64,000 nucleotides of DNA, taken from Odontocerum albicorne (taxonomy: Eukaryota; Arthropoda; Insecta; Trichoptera; Odontoceridae). The position numbers were made by a program, and so were the translations under genes. Location of the stretch: the NCBI GenBank assembly GCA_949825065.1, contig OX463845.1:29759315-29823314 (forward strand). The letters are read 5' to 3'. Below, piece by piece: positions 23,624 through 34,345 of the stretch. Below the pieces are notes generated by a model. It saw only the letters and a list, made by a program, of their open reading frames with translations, was not told where the DNA came from and searched no databases. Numbering within the stretch: position 1 is the first letter of the stretch; every line of letters begins with the position of its first letter.

Positions 23624-24029
23624 TGTATCGTCGCACGGCAACCCAATGGACTTCCGTGTGGAAAGTCGCCGGTTCGAACCCCATGTTGTGCTACTGCCCT
23701 CGAATAACACAGGTATTTTTTCCACCTAGTATTTGGGGGTATATGGATATCTATGACTTAGGCTATTTGGGGGTATATGGATATCTATGACTTATTCTTT
23801 AAAAAAAAATATGCCGATGTCCTCCCATTCGACCTCACTTCAAGTGTGCTATCGGATTCAGTACAGCAGTGTAGCTAGTGAGTTTGCTGGTGTAAAACAG
23901 CTTTACTCATTCGATAGTGGAGAAAAAGAAAATAAGAAAACTCCACTGCACAGCTTCACTTTCCAACTGAATTGACGTTGGAATGGCGAAGGGATCCTCG
24001 ACTGGGAGACATAGCAACGACGACGATGA
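23624..24029 (+). mobile_element. SINE family B copy with internal duplication
   Basis: An element of about 400 bp with a tRNA-like head (CACGGCAACCCAATGGACTT; B-box GGTTCGAACCCCA at about 23671), a TTCCACCTAGTATT block, and a body with CTCACTTCAAGTGTGCTATC, GTGAGTTTGCTGGTGT and CCAACTGAATTGACGT. It ends in GCAACGACGACGATGAA. A second copy at 44561..44925 has the same block order. This copy carries a 34-bp tandem duplication of ATTTGGGGGTATATGGATAT at 23731 and 23765 that the other lacks. Confidence 0.75.
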
Positions 24030-25129
24030 ATTTGTCTTCTTTTTCATTACTTTGATATATGTAGCCAAGATAAATAGGAATACAATTGCCTTAAGACCTT
24101 TAAAAGTTGACCACATAGAATAACACAAGTGAATAAATCATACGTCCATACTTTTGACGCCCCAAAGATGAAAGCAAACATTTAAAATGAAATATTTGAA
24201 AAAAAATAGTAACAAGGAAAATATTCTCAGTTACAGCGAATAAAATGTGAATTATGCGTGTGATACATGAAAATATGTCTTCCGCAAAATATTTAGTCGA
24301 TTCGTGTAAATTTATATCTAGTGGTTTTTCAGAAAAGCAACAATTTCATTGCGTGAAATTATAAGTAAAACGGTAAACAGCCGGATTATATTTTTAGTAG
24401 TCGTGCGTTTATTTTTGGCAAAATCCCTTCGACATGCGATTTCACTATTAAAAGCCAAGAATCCATTTTGCCAAGTCACAATTAAACCGGCAAAGGTCTC
24501 GAATAATGATACGCCAGTGAAAATATATACACGATGAAAAAAGGGTTTTCGAATTTCTTTCATTGGCTAATATAAATCGGAAGATTTAATTCATTTTTGC
24601 ACGAAGTGTAAAATGCTAAAATTACGCGCTGTCACAGGAGAACGAATGTTGTTCGGAAGTGACGCACTATAACAGGTATTACGTAATAATGTTCGATATG
24701 CACGCTTGATATTTCCATTCAAGGACTAACGGCAGCTCAATTAGGAGTTTTTCGCTTAAGCTTTTTACGAGTATCAGGAATTTCAATTAAGTTGCGGCAT
24801 AAGGAGGTGTTTGAGTATGTATGGTATATCGGAAGTGACACATTTTCACGAATGCTGGATATTTTACATTTACAAATCAACGACAAACGAATTTCCCACA
24901 AAAATACCATCACCCCGTTTCCCTATATTTTATGTAAATGGGTTATTCTTCGTAATCGAGTATGATTGTCAGTCATCTTGTGGATGCAAGCGTGTATTGG
25001 TTATTATGTGCAAGCTGTTGCACTTAAGCAAGTACACAATATTGACAGATTAAACCCAAAGCAACGATGGCTAGGAGATTAAACTTCTGAGATAATTCAG
25101 TCGTAAAATGGTTTAAGAGTAAAACCAGT
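24030..25129. other. AT-rich DNA, nothing recognised
   Basis: The overlapping open frames near 24318-24563 and 24811-25053 have no recognisable features. Confidence 0.45.
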
Positions 25130-25204
25130 CCTGAAGTGAATCGAACCTGGAGGATCCGCTTGCTTAGTGTGAATGTTTACCGTTAGACCACGGCTACCGA
25201 CAAT
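25130..25204 (-). mobile_element. tRNA-like SINE head, family C
   Basis: On the minus strand TCGGTAGCCGTGGTCTAACG has a Pol III A-box (TGGTCTAACGG). CCAGGTTCGATTC about 35 bases later is a B-box. The ends do not pair as an acceptor stem, so this is a tRNA-derived SINE head rather than a functional tRNA. It is similar in layout to the units at 37010. Confidence 0.55.
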
Positions 25205-25240
25205 TTTCACTGTTTCCCTATCAGGGTAGGACTTTCTTTT

Positions 25241-25450
25241 CATAACATTCGACTTTCGCCTCTTCAGCATTCATCCAACTTGGCATTTAACTACTTCGGG
25301 TTTTCTGATCTAGTCTTAATTTTTCTTTTTTTTTCTTAAACTTTCCATAACATTCGACTTTCGCCTCTTCAGCATTCATCCAACTTGGCATTTAACTACT
25401 TCGGGTTTTCTGATCTAGTGTTAATTTTTCTTTTTTTTTCTTAAACTTTC
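25241..25450. repeat. 105-bp tandem duplication
   Basis: Two adjacent copies, 25241..25345 and 25346..25450, begin CATAACATTCGACTTTCGCC and end in a T-rich CTTTTTTTTTCTTAAACTTT run. By eye they differ at a single base (TAGTCTTAA/TAGTGTTAA). Confidence 0.95.
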
Positions 25451-25589
25451 CAATCACTTGATCCAACACGAGGGTGTTTATTGAAAATTCAACCGCATCA
25501 AAGTAATTTTTTTAGGATTTCAGGAACGGAGATATAAAATCTCTAATTTACAAAGTCAGCGAAGGCAATCTGCTAGATACACTGATTAA

Positions 25590-25885
25590 TACACCTGGAT
25601 CATCACCATCACGTCATGTCTTTATTGGGGTAAGGAAAGAAGACAGATCTTCCCTTAATTATATTCTGGCATTTTGTCATATATCCTCTCTCATTATAAA
25701 GGTTTTTCACTCTTTCCTTCTTAAGAATTAGATTAATTTGGTCGTGCCACGTCTTCTCTAGGTCTTCCAAAACTTCTCTCACTTTCTATACTACTTGTAT
25801 AGATTATTTTTGTGAAATTTTCATCGTTCATTCTTTCTACGTCGCCGAACCATTGCAATACTCCTATCTTAATCTAAATCAGTGC
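25590..25885 (-). mobile_element. LINE family L5 3' end
   Basis: On the minus strand a short run of the RT C-terminus is visible near 25855-25760 (GDVERMND-like, then SFGRPREDVARPN), followed by a 3' region ending in the CATGACGTGATGGTGATGAT block. The 3' end matches 16940-16960. 5'-truncated. Confidence 0.7.
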
Positions 25886-26815
25886 ATTTATTTTAAATCC
25901 ATATTTTCTTCCTAATGTCTTTATTATGTCCAAGTAATGATATATTTTTATAACGTTAAAGTTTCGTTTGTATATTTTGAGACCAAGATTCCATTATAAG
26001 TAGCACTGTTTAATCCCCTTAAAATGCTCCAGTCGGTAAACAAATTGTATAACCCACTTTTCGTTATATTGCCTGCAGCTACCGTTTTCTCAGTAACGCG
26101 CATAACGCGACCATTTGACGTAGAAATGTTTCCAAGCTACATTTTTCCTTGACTGGCTCTACTGTTTCGTTTTTCACCTACTTTTCACTACTTACGCACT
26201 CTTACTTCCTGTCTAAATACCCAACCCTTTAAACCTCCCAATATTCACCAAGTCTCCCGTAGGGCACACCTCGAACTCAAAGATAGCTACATGTCTGTGG
26301 CGCCAGTATATTAATGACTGAATACACAGTTTGAACACAACCCTTTAATTACCTTTAAAACCATAGATTAATCAATAAGTCTTTGGATATGTCGGTCTTA
26401 ATTCAATCCATGTCAAATATTGTGAATTGATTCATTAACACGACAAATATAATCAAGCAAATTTAAGGACACGGAATCACAATCAATGATATTTAAGATA
26501 AAATTAGTTAGTAAATCGACAGTTCAAATACATTATCCGTTGAAGATGGCGCAGGTGGAAAATAATAAACGGTTCTAAATATGAAACAGCGTTCAAAGTC
26601 AGGACCCAAAAATTATGTGAAAACGATCGTAAAATTTCAGTAAATAATTCATTCATCAATACATTATAGCCTCTTATATTGAAAATTACAAATGAATATA
26701 GTAAATACTAAACAAAAATTATATTTAAAAGTGAGACTATATAAATATTTACAACTTTCTTAGAGGAAAAATAACTGAAATGAAGGTCGAAAAATCTCCT
26801 ACATCGCGCTGTGTC
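25886..26815. other. AT-rich DNA, nothing recognised
   Basis: There is a locally CpG-containing stretch at 26080-26130 (AACGCGCATAACGCGACC), otherwise nothing recognised. Confidence 0.45.
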
Positions 26816-27033
26816 AATATGGTCTAACAACTGTCAATGCTATTGAGGTACAATATGGTCTAACAACTGTCAATGCTATTGAGGTACAATATGGTCTAAC
26901 AACTGTCAATGCTATTGAAGTACAAAATGGTCTAGCAACTGTCAATGCTATTGAGGTACAATATGGTCTAACAACTGCCAATGCTATTGAGGTGTCAATA
27001 TGGTCTAACAAGTGTCAATGCTATTGAGGTACA
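26816..27033. repeat. 36-bp minisatellite, 6 copies
   Basis: Six units of 36 bp (the last spaced 37) start at 26816, 26852, 26888, 26924, 26960 and 26997. The unit contains AATATGGTCTAACAACTGTC and AATGCTATTGAGGTAC. Because 36 is a multiple of three, the minus strand shows a 65-codon open frame made of a 12-residue repeat. I treat that as a by-product, not a gene. Confidence 0.95.
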
Positions 27034-28479
27034 TTTAATTTTTATTTTTGAGTTAAGTATAACTAATAAAAGTTCACATTTTTTAAAAAGTAGTAATCTA
27101 TTAGTTATTTTTGTATTTAATTTTAGTTTACATTTGACTCCGGTTCAACACAATTATACGAAATAAAATGCATCATATAAGGAAAAAAATCTAAAAATAA
27201 ATAGAAACCATAATTACGTGTGAGTAAAGTGGTTCAGTTATGTCAGTTCCCTTGGAAGTGGTTCAGTTATGTCAATTAAATTTCTTAATAAGTTCAATTT
27301 TTAATGTATCCACCGAGATATGGAAGATATCAATATTCGAAGATTCATTCAATAAGATCATTCCATGTGCGAGTGGTAACGCTCACAGAGCTCAGTTCGT
27401 AAATACGGCACTGAAAACATTCTAAATTCATAATCGCGTAAATAATTTTACTGCTTGGTCCATTACACAAAAATGTATTAATCCAAAAGTTCGTTTTTTT
27501 TTGTTAGCAATTTGTATATATACAAAAAGGTACGTAGCTCTTCTAACACCTAAGGAGTAGTAGTCAAGCATGAACATTAAAAAAAACACGCGGAAGTTAA
27601 GTGATACGCGGTCTCCAAACGGTTTGTCAAAATTTGAGGCGATTTCATAATAAAAGTCTAAAATGAGATTTATTATTAAAGCTACACATATAAGACGAAT
27701 ATTTTATGAAGAAAACTGTCAGAAAAACATAGTTTCTCAGAGTAAAGGGTAAAATTTATATGGTCAAGTTGCAAAAATGATAGGTACTTGAAACTCGATT
27801 GGTTTGAAAATGTCAGTAACAAACACAGATACTTAACATAAATAAAATAAATGTTAGACATCTTTCAACCATTATTGAGAAACGGGGCTGACACGTCTGT
27901 CTATTTACATATCTGTTTATGTGATTCATGGTTATTTTTTTTCTATTCAGCACTAACAAAATAATAGAAATGAAACCATACTATGGAAATTTATGCGTGA
28001 ACTTTGAAGGAATCTTATCACTTAGTATTTTGACAAATATTTAGTTTTACCTCAATCGCGTGCTTCTAAATTAGCTTTTAACAGTCACAGAGTAAATTTG
28101 AAATCACGAATTTAACTTTGTTGAAATTATGGAACCGAAATAGTGAATATATAAATGAAGTCACGGTTATCAATACACAAACATAAAATAATCGTTTTAA
28201 TATTTATAGTGAAGAAATATAAAAAAAAATTAGAATGCCGACACGATTTTACAGAGCATAAGGAATAAAAGAAAAATAGCTCATCAAGGATTTGGACCTT
28301 TTATGGTGAATAATTATATTAATTTATAAACAAATTTATTCTGATCGTCCATGAAATATTTCGTTCATTCTCGGTATATGGGTACAATTGTAGAATTAAA
28401 TTAAATTCTACAACTGTAGAATTAAACGCCATAACTTGAGATGCCGGGGAATAACACTGTTAAGTAAATAATAATAATA
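27034..28479. other. AT-rich DNA, nothing recognised
   Basis: The only structure is a short palindrome at about 28390-28410 (GTAGAATTAAATTAAATTCT). No gene was found. Confidence 0.5.
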
Positions 28480-29768
28480 GGTTAGTCAAAAAGTTTTGAA
28501 AGCGACATATATGGAGCAGTAGAAAAACCAAAAATTTTACGCCATTTTAATATTTCATCTTTCTTAAGAACGTACTCAAAATTTCATTTCGATCTGTCAA
28601 TTCATTCTTTATTTACAAGCCATTTGAAGTTGACGTGTCAGTGTATTTTTTTAACAATGGAAAAATCCGAATATCGTGCAGTGATTAAATTATTTGTTTT
28701 GGAAGGTTTATCGGCTACTGAGATCCATGCAAAGATGGTGAAAGTATTAAAGCAGTCTTCTCCTTCATTTCCAACCGTTCACCGATGGGTTTTGGAGTTT
28801 AAGCGTGGCCGTACAAGCGTTGAAGACGATCCACGCTCAGGACATCCAAAAAGTGCATCAACACCAGAAATCATAGCGAAAATACACGATATGGTTTTGG
28901 AAGATCATCGATCGACTGTGGATGTGATAGCTGACACCATAGGCATCTCACATGGAACCACATGGCATATTTTGGCTGAAGTTTTGGGTTTCAAAAAACT
29001 GTGTGCACAATGGGTGCCGCATTTGCTAACAATGCAACAAAAACACGTTCGAATGCGACATTCTGAGCAACATTTGGAGCAATTTCGAAAGGATAAAAAG
29101 GATTTTCTGCGTCGATTCATCACTATGGATGAGACTTGGGTCTACCACCATGATCCTGAATCAAAACAAGAGGCTAAGGAGTGGTGTGAACCAGGCACTT
29201 TGGCTCCGAAGCGAGTTCGTGTCCAGAAATCGGCCAAGAAGGTGTTAGCGTCAGTTTTTTGGGATGCAAAAGGAATTTTACTGATAGATTATCTCCAAAC
29301 TGGTAAGACAATCAACTCTGATTATTATTGTGACCTTTTGGACCAGTTGGATGAAAAAAATTGTGAAAAAAGACCCGGTTTGCAGAAGAAAAAAATCATT
29401 TTTCATCAAGACAATGCACCTGCTCACACAGCTCAAAAAACCATCGCGAAAATCAGTGAATTGGGGTACGAATTGTTGCAGCATCCACCCTATTCGCCAG
29501 ATTTAGCTCCCTCTGACTTCTGGCTGTTCTCACACCTAAAAAAATTCCTTCGTGGAAAGCATTTTTCATCAAACGAAGAGGTTATAGCCGTCGTAGAGGA
29601 GTATTTTGCAGGCCTTCCAGAAAGTCACTTCCGTGATGGGACAACAAAGTTGGAAGATCGTTGGACCAAGTGTATTGATCTTATGGGAGACTATACTGAG
29701 CAATAAAAGTGATTTCCCCCTAAAAAAAATGTATTTTCATTTGCGCTTTCAAAACTTTTTGACTAACC
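28480..29768 (+). mobile_element. Complete mariner transposon, copy 1
   Basis: This 1289-bp element is bounded by TA on both sides (28478..28479 and 29769..29770). The terminal inverted repeats are identical over 25 bp, beginning GGTTAGTCAAAAAGTTTTGA. It contains a single uninterrupted transposase gene (28657..29706). Length, TIRs, TA target duplication and gene all match a complete Tc1/mariner-superfamily mariner. The identical termini suggest recent insertion. Copy 2 lies at 61069..62368 in the opposite orientation. Confidence 0.97.
28657..29706 (+). CDS. mariner transposase, intact (DD34D)
   Basis: This 349-residue cut-and-paste transposase binds the element's TIRs, excises it and reinserts it at TA. 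I chose the ATG at 28657 (MEKSEYRAVIK) because the open frame before it has only a TTG start. Residues 1-112 are the two helix-turn-helix DNA-binding units; the GRP-type motif between them reads SGHPKS, with an unusual His. The linker WVPHLL is at 119-124. The catalytic triad is D158 (TMDETW), D252 (HQDNAPAH) and D287 (LAPSDFW), with 34 residues between the last two, the mariner signature. The C-terminus has LEDRWTKCID. Length is normal (about 345) with no stop or frameshift, so it could encode active protein. It likely uses its own weak promoter inside the 5' TIR region. Confidence 0.97.
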   Translation: MEKSEYRAVIKLFVLEGLSATEIHAKMVKVLKQSSPSFPTVHRWVLEFKRGRTSVEDDPRSGHPKSASTPEIIAKIHDMVLEDHRSTVDVIADTIGISHGTTWHILAEVLGFKKLCAQWVPHLLTMQQKHVRMRHSEQHLEQFRKDKKDFLRRFITMDETWVYHHDPESKQEAKEWCEPGTLAPKRVRVQKSAKKVLASVFWDAKGILLIDYLQTGKTINSDYYCDLLDQLDEKNCEKRPGLQKKKIIFHQDNAPAHTAQKTIAKISELGYELLQHPPYSPDLAPSDFWLFSHLKKFLRGKHFSSNEEVIAVVEEYFAGLPESHFRDGTTKLEDRWTKCIDLMGDYTEQ

Positions 29769-30079
29769 TAGTATAAACAAATGGATAACTGGTCAGCACC
29801 GTGAACATGCTCGTTGGTATTCAGGAATCCCGGGATAGATTCCCTGTGTATTCACTTTCGAACTGGCTTTACTTTGAGACCTTATTTGTTGTTTTATTGA
29901 TGCTAATTTGGTCTTACCGTAAATTCTTCGAGATTTTGGGATAACAGGCGTTACAAAATAAGTATATTAGGTGTTTACGTATTACGTTGATATTTTACAG
30001 GAGACATGTAAGGAGCCTAGAAATGTTCCATTAAAGCTTTCTCAAAATTAGCTGGTGTGATCACGTCACTAATATATCG
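29769..30079. other. AT-rich DNA, nothing recognised
   Basis: No gene or repeat was recognised downstream of the mariner. Confidence 0.45.
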
Positions 30080-30300
30080 GTTCAGCAGCTTTCGAGGATA
30101 TGCTTGTGGAGATGCAATTGAGGTGGACAGGTCATTTGAACCGTCTGAGTGACCACATACTACCAAACCGTGCCCTGTATGGGGAAGTACAGGACATACA
30201 AATTGTTTGGAGGTCAGAGAAAAATGTCGAAGAATTGTCTCTGCGAATCGTTGAACTTTTGTGAGGCGCTTGGGAACTAGGAGCAAGCAGGTCTGGATCG
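30080..30300 (+). mobile_element. LINE C-terminal fragment (L6)
   Basis: The plus frame reads EMQLRWTGHLNRLSDH and then LPNRALYGEVQD. This is the (L)RW-GH---RM motif followed by P---LYGE that ends the ORF of several non-LTR retrotransposon clades. Sequence after about 30300 is unassigned. 5'-truncated and without an intact ORF. Confidence 0.6.
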
Positions 30301-31069
30301 GAGGAGGTGTAGATGTGTCTGTTCTCTGGCGCAGCCACTAGAGCGGTACTACCTGAGAACCGAGAACGTACGGCAGCATGACCGGGTGTTCAGCGAATAT
30401 TTAAATGTGACATCTGATATGTACTTCGGGAACTGGGCTGTTTTCCTACAAGAAGTCTCATGTCAGATGGAAAGCATTTTCATAATTCTGTTGACATGGC
30501 GAGGCGATCTTCGACGTCTAGGCCCACCAACGATGACTATGTAAGCGCTATATAAATAATATCTTTCGTAACGCTTTTTTGAAATAAAATATTACTTCAA
30601 TTATTCCTAAGAATATTTTTTCATGGATATTTATGTGGAGAACTATATTTATAAACCTCTTTTGCCGTTCAACTAATATAAAAAAGAATGTACAATATTA
30701 ATTTTTTATCTTTTAAAAAGTGTTCGAAAATACTATAGTAGATATGATAGGACGGTTTAACAATCTCTAGTATTGAGTAGTAAACACGAAACCTTATGAA
30801 GGCGACATATATCAATAAGTGACCAAGTATGTTATATATGCCAATAAGTGACCAAGTATAATTGTACGCACATATTATAGTTTGACAATCACGCCACGCT
30901 ACTTCAAAGGTTTCAAAGTGTTCAATGCGACAATGGAATAATATGTAGTTTTATTTAACTCCGTTCGAGAGATTTAATATACATGTTGCTTTTTCAAACA
31001 TACAAACCATCACATAAAAATATCTGTTTGGTAAGACACAAGGGACAGATCGTCAAACTTTTCTATTAC
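30301..31069. other. Mostly unassigned; family E trace
   Basis: A GCGCTATATAAATAATATC string at about 30547 resembles the reversed family E terminus. A 25-base direct repeat (ATCAATAAGTGACCAAGTAT-like) occurs at about 30810 and 30840. Otherwise nothing was recognised. Confidence 0.4.
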
Positions 31070-31290
31070 GGCACGTATTCTTCGCCTATTCATACATCTT
31101 CTATTTATCTTACTTCTTACCTTTCCTTCTTTCAAAATTTCATTTACTTGGTATAACCATAATTTTTTGGTCATCCTATACGACATCTTCCACTAATGCT
31201 TGGATTATAATTTGTTTAATCAGTATTTCATCACTCATCCGTTTAACATACGAGTATCCAAATCACTTTAATATGCTTTTCGTAACCCTA
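31070..31290 (-). mobile_element. LINE family L5 3' end, decayed
   Basis: Blocks such as CTTCTTTCAAAATTTCATTT, ACTTGGTATAACCAT and GGTCATCCTATACGACATC align with the reversed 3' coding end of L5 (compare 46030-46100 and 39215-39280). It is heavily diverged. Confidence 0.5.
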
Positions 31291-31733
31291 TTTAACATAT
31301 CAGTTTTCAGGAAGAAAACTATAATATTCCACCAGTGCCATCTATGAAGTATTGATGAAAATAGTTTATTGTGTAAATCAGAATATTCCTTGTAAGCTGT
31401 ATGAGAATTCATAACAACTGTAAATATCTAAAAGAAGCTATTAAGTATAGTAAAAATAGTGCGTTGCATAGAAATGAAACGATTAATATCAGCTAGGTGT
31501 CCAGAGTACGTTGAAGTGGAGCGAATACATACTCTTAAATAACAACGGGCTATTTTGACCACCATTTAAGAGTTGCTTTCTAAATTGAAACATAAAACTT
31601 CATCTGTAATGATAATGTACTAAGAGTAAATATATTTATACTTCCACGTTTTATTTGTTAGGAAATCAATCATAGTAAGGATGATACTCATAAAAGATGT
31701 TAAGAGGCATTAAGTGAAAAATTGACTGGAAAC
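31291..31733. other. AT-rich DNA, nothing recognised
   Basis: No gene or repeat was recognised. Confidence 0.5.
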
Positions 31734-31818
31734 ATTTTTTAAAAGAATCTGGGTTTTAAGGGAACAATCTTCAGGTTGGAAGCAAGGCGTTTTACCAACA
31801 GGACCACTGAGGTCGTCT
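31734..31818 (-). mobile_element. SINE family A head fragment
   Basis: On the minus strand GACGACCTCAGTGGTCCTGT is followed by TGGTAAAACGCCTTGCTTCC and a CCCAGATTCTTTTAAAA junction. This is the family A head with the B-box region partly deleted. The body is absent. Confidence 0.7.
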
Positions 31819-31965
31819 TGAGAATAAAAAACATAAAAAGGATTTAACAGCGAAATGAAAATAAAACAACAAATTCATTGAAAAGTACGCATATTCTCGA
31901 AACAATAACAGTAAAACAAGTCGTAAACGAATAAACTATTAATGTTGGAAAAATACGAATACCTA

Positions 31966-32245
31966 CTCATGGGAGGTGTGAAGTGTCCCGCAAATCGCGA
32001 AACAAACGCGTAAGTGCCCGTCATGACACGAAAGGATATTGGCTAACGACCTAATTTCCGTAACAATTTTTCGACAGGCTGTATGCTCGTAACCGACACA
32101 CGGAGTCCTAAGTGACACGCAACCGGCACCCAACACATTACCGCCCTTGCGTCTCGGAAGCAAAGTTGCTCAAAGTGGGAGTCAGAATATAGGGGATGGG
32201 CCCTTTGCCTGATGGCCAGCAATGACGATCTTCGTCGCTAGTAGA
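31966..32245 (-). other. GC-richer block, possible LTR-element remnant
   Basis: A 280-bp block is clearly richer in G+C and CpG than its surroundings. On the minus strand it contains GACGCAAGGGCGGTAATGTG, a purine-rich run followed by TGT that resembles a polypurine tract next to an LTR start. No integrase, protease or RT sequence adjoins it, and I found no second LTR. A 66-codon open frame here matches nothing. The identity is undecided. Confidence 0.2.
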
Positions 32246-34224
32246 ACAACGATTGTCTTTTAGTCGGAAATTCCGAAAAACTCGATGATGACAAAATCAC
32301 GCTGAAAAGATTTTCGTTCACATACATTTTTTATACATTATAAAGAGTATGAATGTTTTAGCTTAGTGTTTTAGTATTAAGTTCAAGTATGTGAAATTTG
32401 AGTAAGGAATAAAGACTACTTCGTCACAGGTCTTGCCTAATGAAGTGGTTCTTTATATAAAAAATAGGGTTTTTGCATTATTATGTACTTATACTCTTCG
32501 TCCCATCTTTCCATTCAAACGATGCAAATTGTAAATGTTGTATTGTGGATAGTACAAAAATAAAAAAAAAGGAAAACAAAAAAAAAACGCTTGGTTAGTT
32601 TGAAAGAAATTGCCTCCTAGGTGACAAAGTATCGAATTAATGTATGATATAATCGAAGAAATACGAGTATTTAATAAACCAAAGTATAAAAAAAATTATA
32701 TTTAAAATACTAGCTTCTTCTATAGATATCTTAAGTTAGACGAAAATTGAAAGTGTAACGTTTTGTAAATATAACAAACATATTTTAAAATTAAAATTTC
32801 GATAGAAACTTGAATGAAGCACTGCTTTCTGTAAATAATACGTGAGATTATTATATAAAAAAGGGAATACAATGCCTATTTCGGTGAAAAATGTAAAATA
32901 TAAATTAAAAAACAAAGTTCTTTTGTATCATTTACTTTGCACATTAATTTTGGATTACGAGTACATAAATTAATATCTAAAGGTAAATTTTAATGAGGAA
33001 TAATCGATAAAAAAAACTACTCGTATGTTTTTTTTATTTCAAAAACCTTTGACTTTAAATAGTGTTTTGTATATATCTTCGTACCGCATATTTAATTCAA
33101 AACTGTCTAAAGTCGAATTAAGCTTGTAAAAACTGTGTACATTTTTATGCATATTAAATTGTAATCAATTTTGGAGAGTGGTGATGAAATCACATGTTAC
33201 TGAAGATAACAAATTTTGATTGAAAAGTTTTTTTCACGTTTTTGACAGTTTAGTATTGAAATGTAGAATAAAAAGCTAATGTTTTTTGACAAACTCGAAA
33301 GAAACATGACACTTTTCAAAACCGTTTTTTTTTATTTAAAAAATAATCTTCTAATTTTGGAAGTGCGACATGTTCGCCCTTCGTTTTGTTTTCAAATGGC
33401 TATTCAATAAAATTTGGGTGCTCCCAGCCAGTGACCAATGTTGAGTTAATTACGTTCATTGAGAATGCAGAATATGTACACAGTAAGCTCTCGCTGAACA
33501 TGTCTCCCTCTGTTTGCAGATTGTTAAGAAAGCTTATAGTTTCTTACGAAAGAATCATGTGAAATTGGTATTCTTATATGACAAACGTGACCCATGAAAC
33601 GTCTAAGTGGAAATAATTTTCATTTTAGATTCATTAATACATATCAAAATAATATGCATAGATGCATTAACAAAAAAATCGACTTGTGTCAGTCGTGCGT
33701 TAAATGTGCGATACATTATTTCAGAAGCACTGATCTGGATACCGCACATTGGATAAAATAAACGTCTCCATTTCACGTACCAAATCACATTTCATAAACC
33801 ACCGATGAATGGAGTGACATTGTAGCATTCGGGGGCTTTCCGTGTTGTAACGTTCGTGCTCCGAATTAGATATATAATCAAAACAACAAATAAAATTGTT
33901 TGATAAAAATGTTATCGAACATAAAGAGCTTTGTGGATGGCACCCAACACTAAAATAAACATGATTTCAAATAGTGAATTTGGGCTGAGGGTGGATATGA
34001 AATGAAATGTATTTGAGGATTCGAGATGGAATTGAACAATTGAGAGAAATGCAGTTTAGGTGATTTTTGTAACGTAACGACGTTACAAATAAATTTATTT
34101 TTATATAATTGGTCATTAAAATTAAAATCCTTAGAAGATCAGTAATAAGTGTCGTGCCATGTATGACTGCTAAAACATTGCAAAATAATAAATACAGAAA
34201 AAATAACAATTTGTAAAACCGTAA
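32246..34224. other. AT-rich DNA, nothing recognised
   Basis: Two kilobases with no gene, repeat or transposon motif that I could support. It contains three ACGAGTA words (about 32660, 32958, 33018). Confidence 0.5.
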
Positions 34225-34345
34225 ACATCGCAAGATGGGTAAGACAGAAAAGATGTTATCGGTGGGATCACGTTAAAAAAATAAGTAACTCCATAGGAAA
34301 CGGATCGACAGGCAGACCCCTAAAGAGATGGAGTAATAGCTGATT
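34225..34345 (+). mobile_element. LINE 3' end fragment, L5-like
   Basis: The plus frame reads CYRWDHVKKISNSIGN then GSTGRPLKRWSN. The GRP-KRW motif is characteristic of the C-terminal end of L5-like LINE ORFs. It is short and decayed. Confidence 0.5.

Noticed and set aside
26814..27011. Repeat protein encoded on the minus strand of the 36-bp array
   Set aside because: The frame exists only because the period is a multiple of three. No start context or flanking coding.
28905..29484. Minus-strand open frames inside mariner copy 1, and the mirror pair at 61365..61944
   Set aside because: They are antisense shadows of the transposase, present in both copies for that reason.
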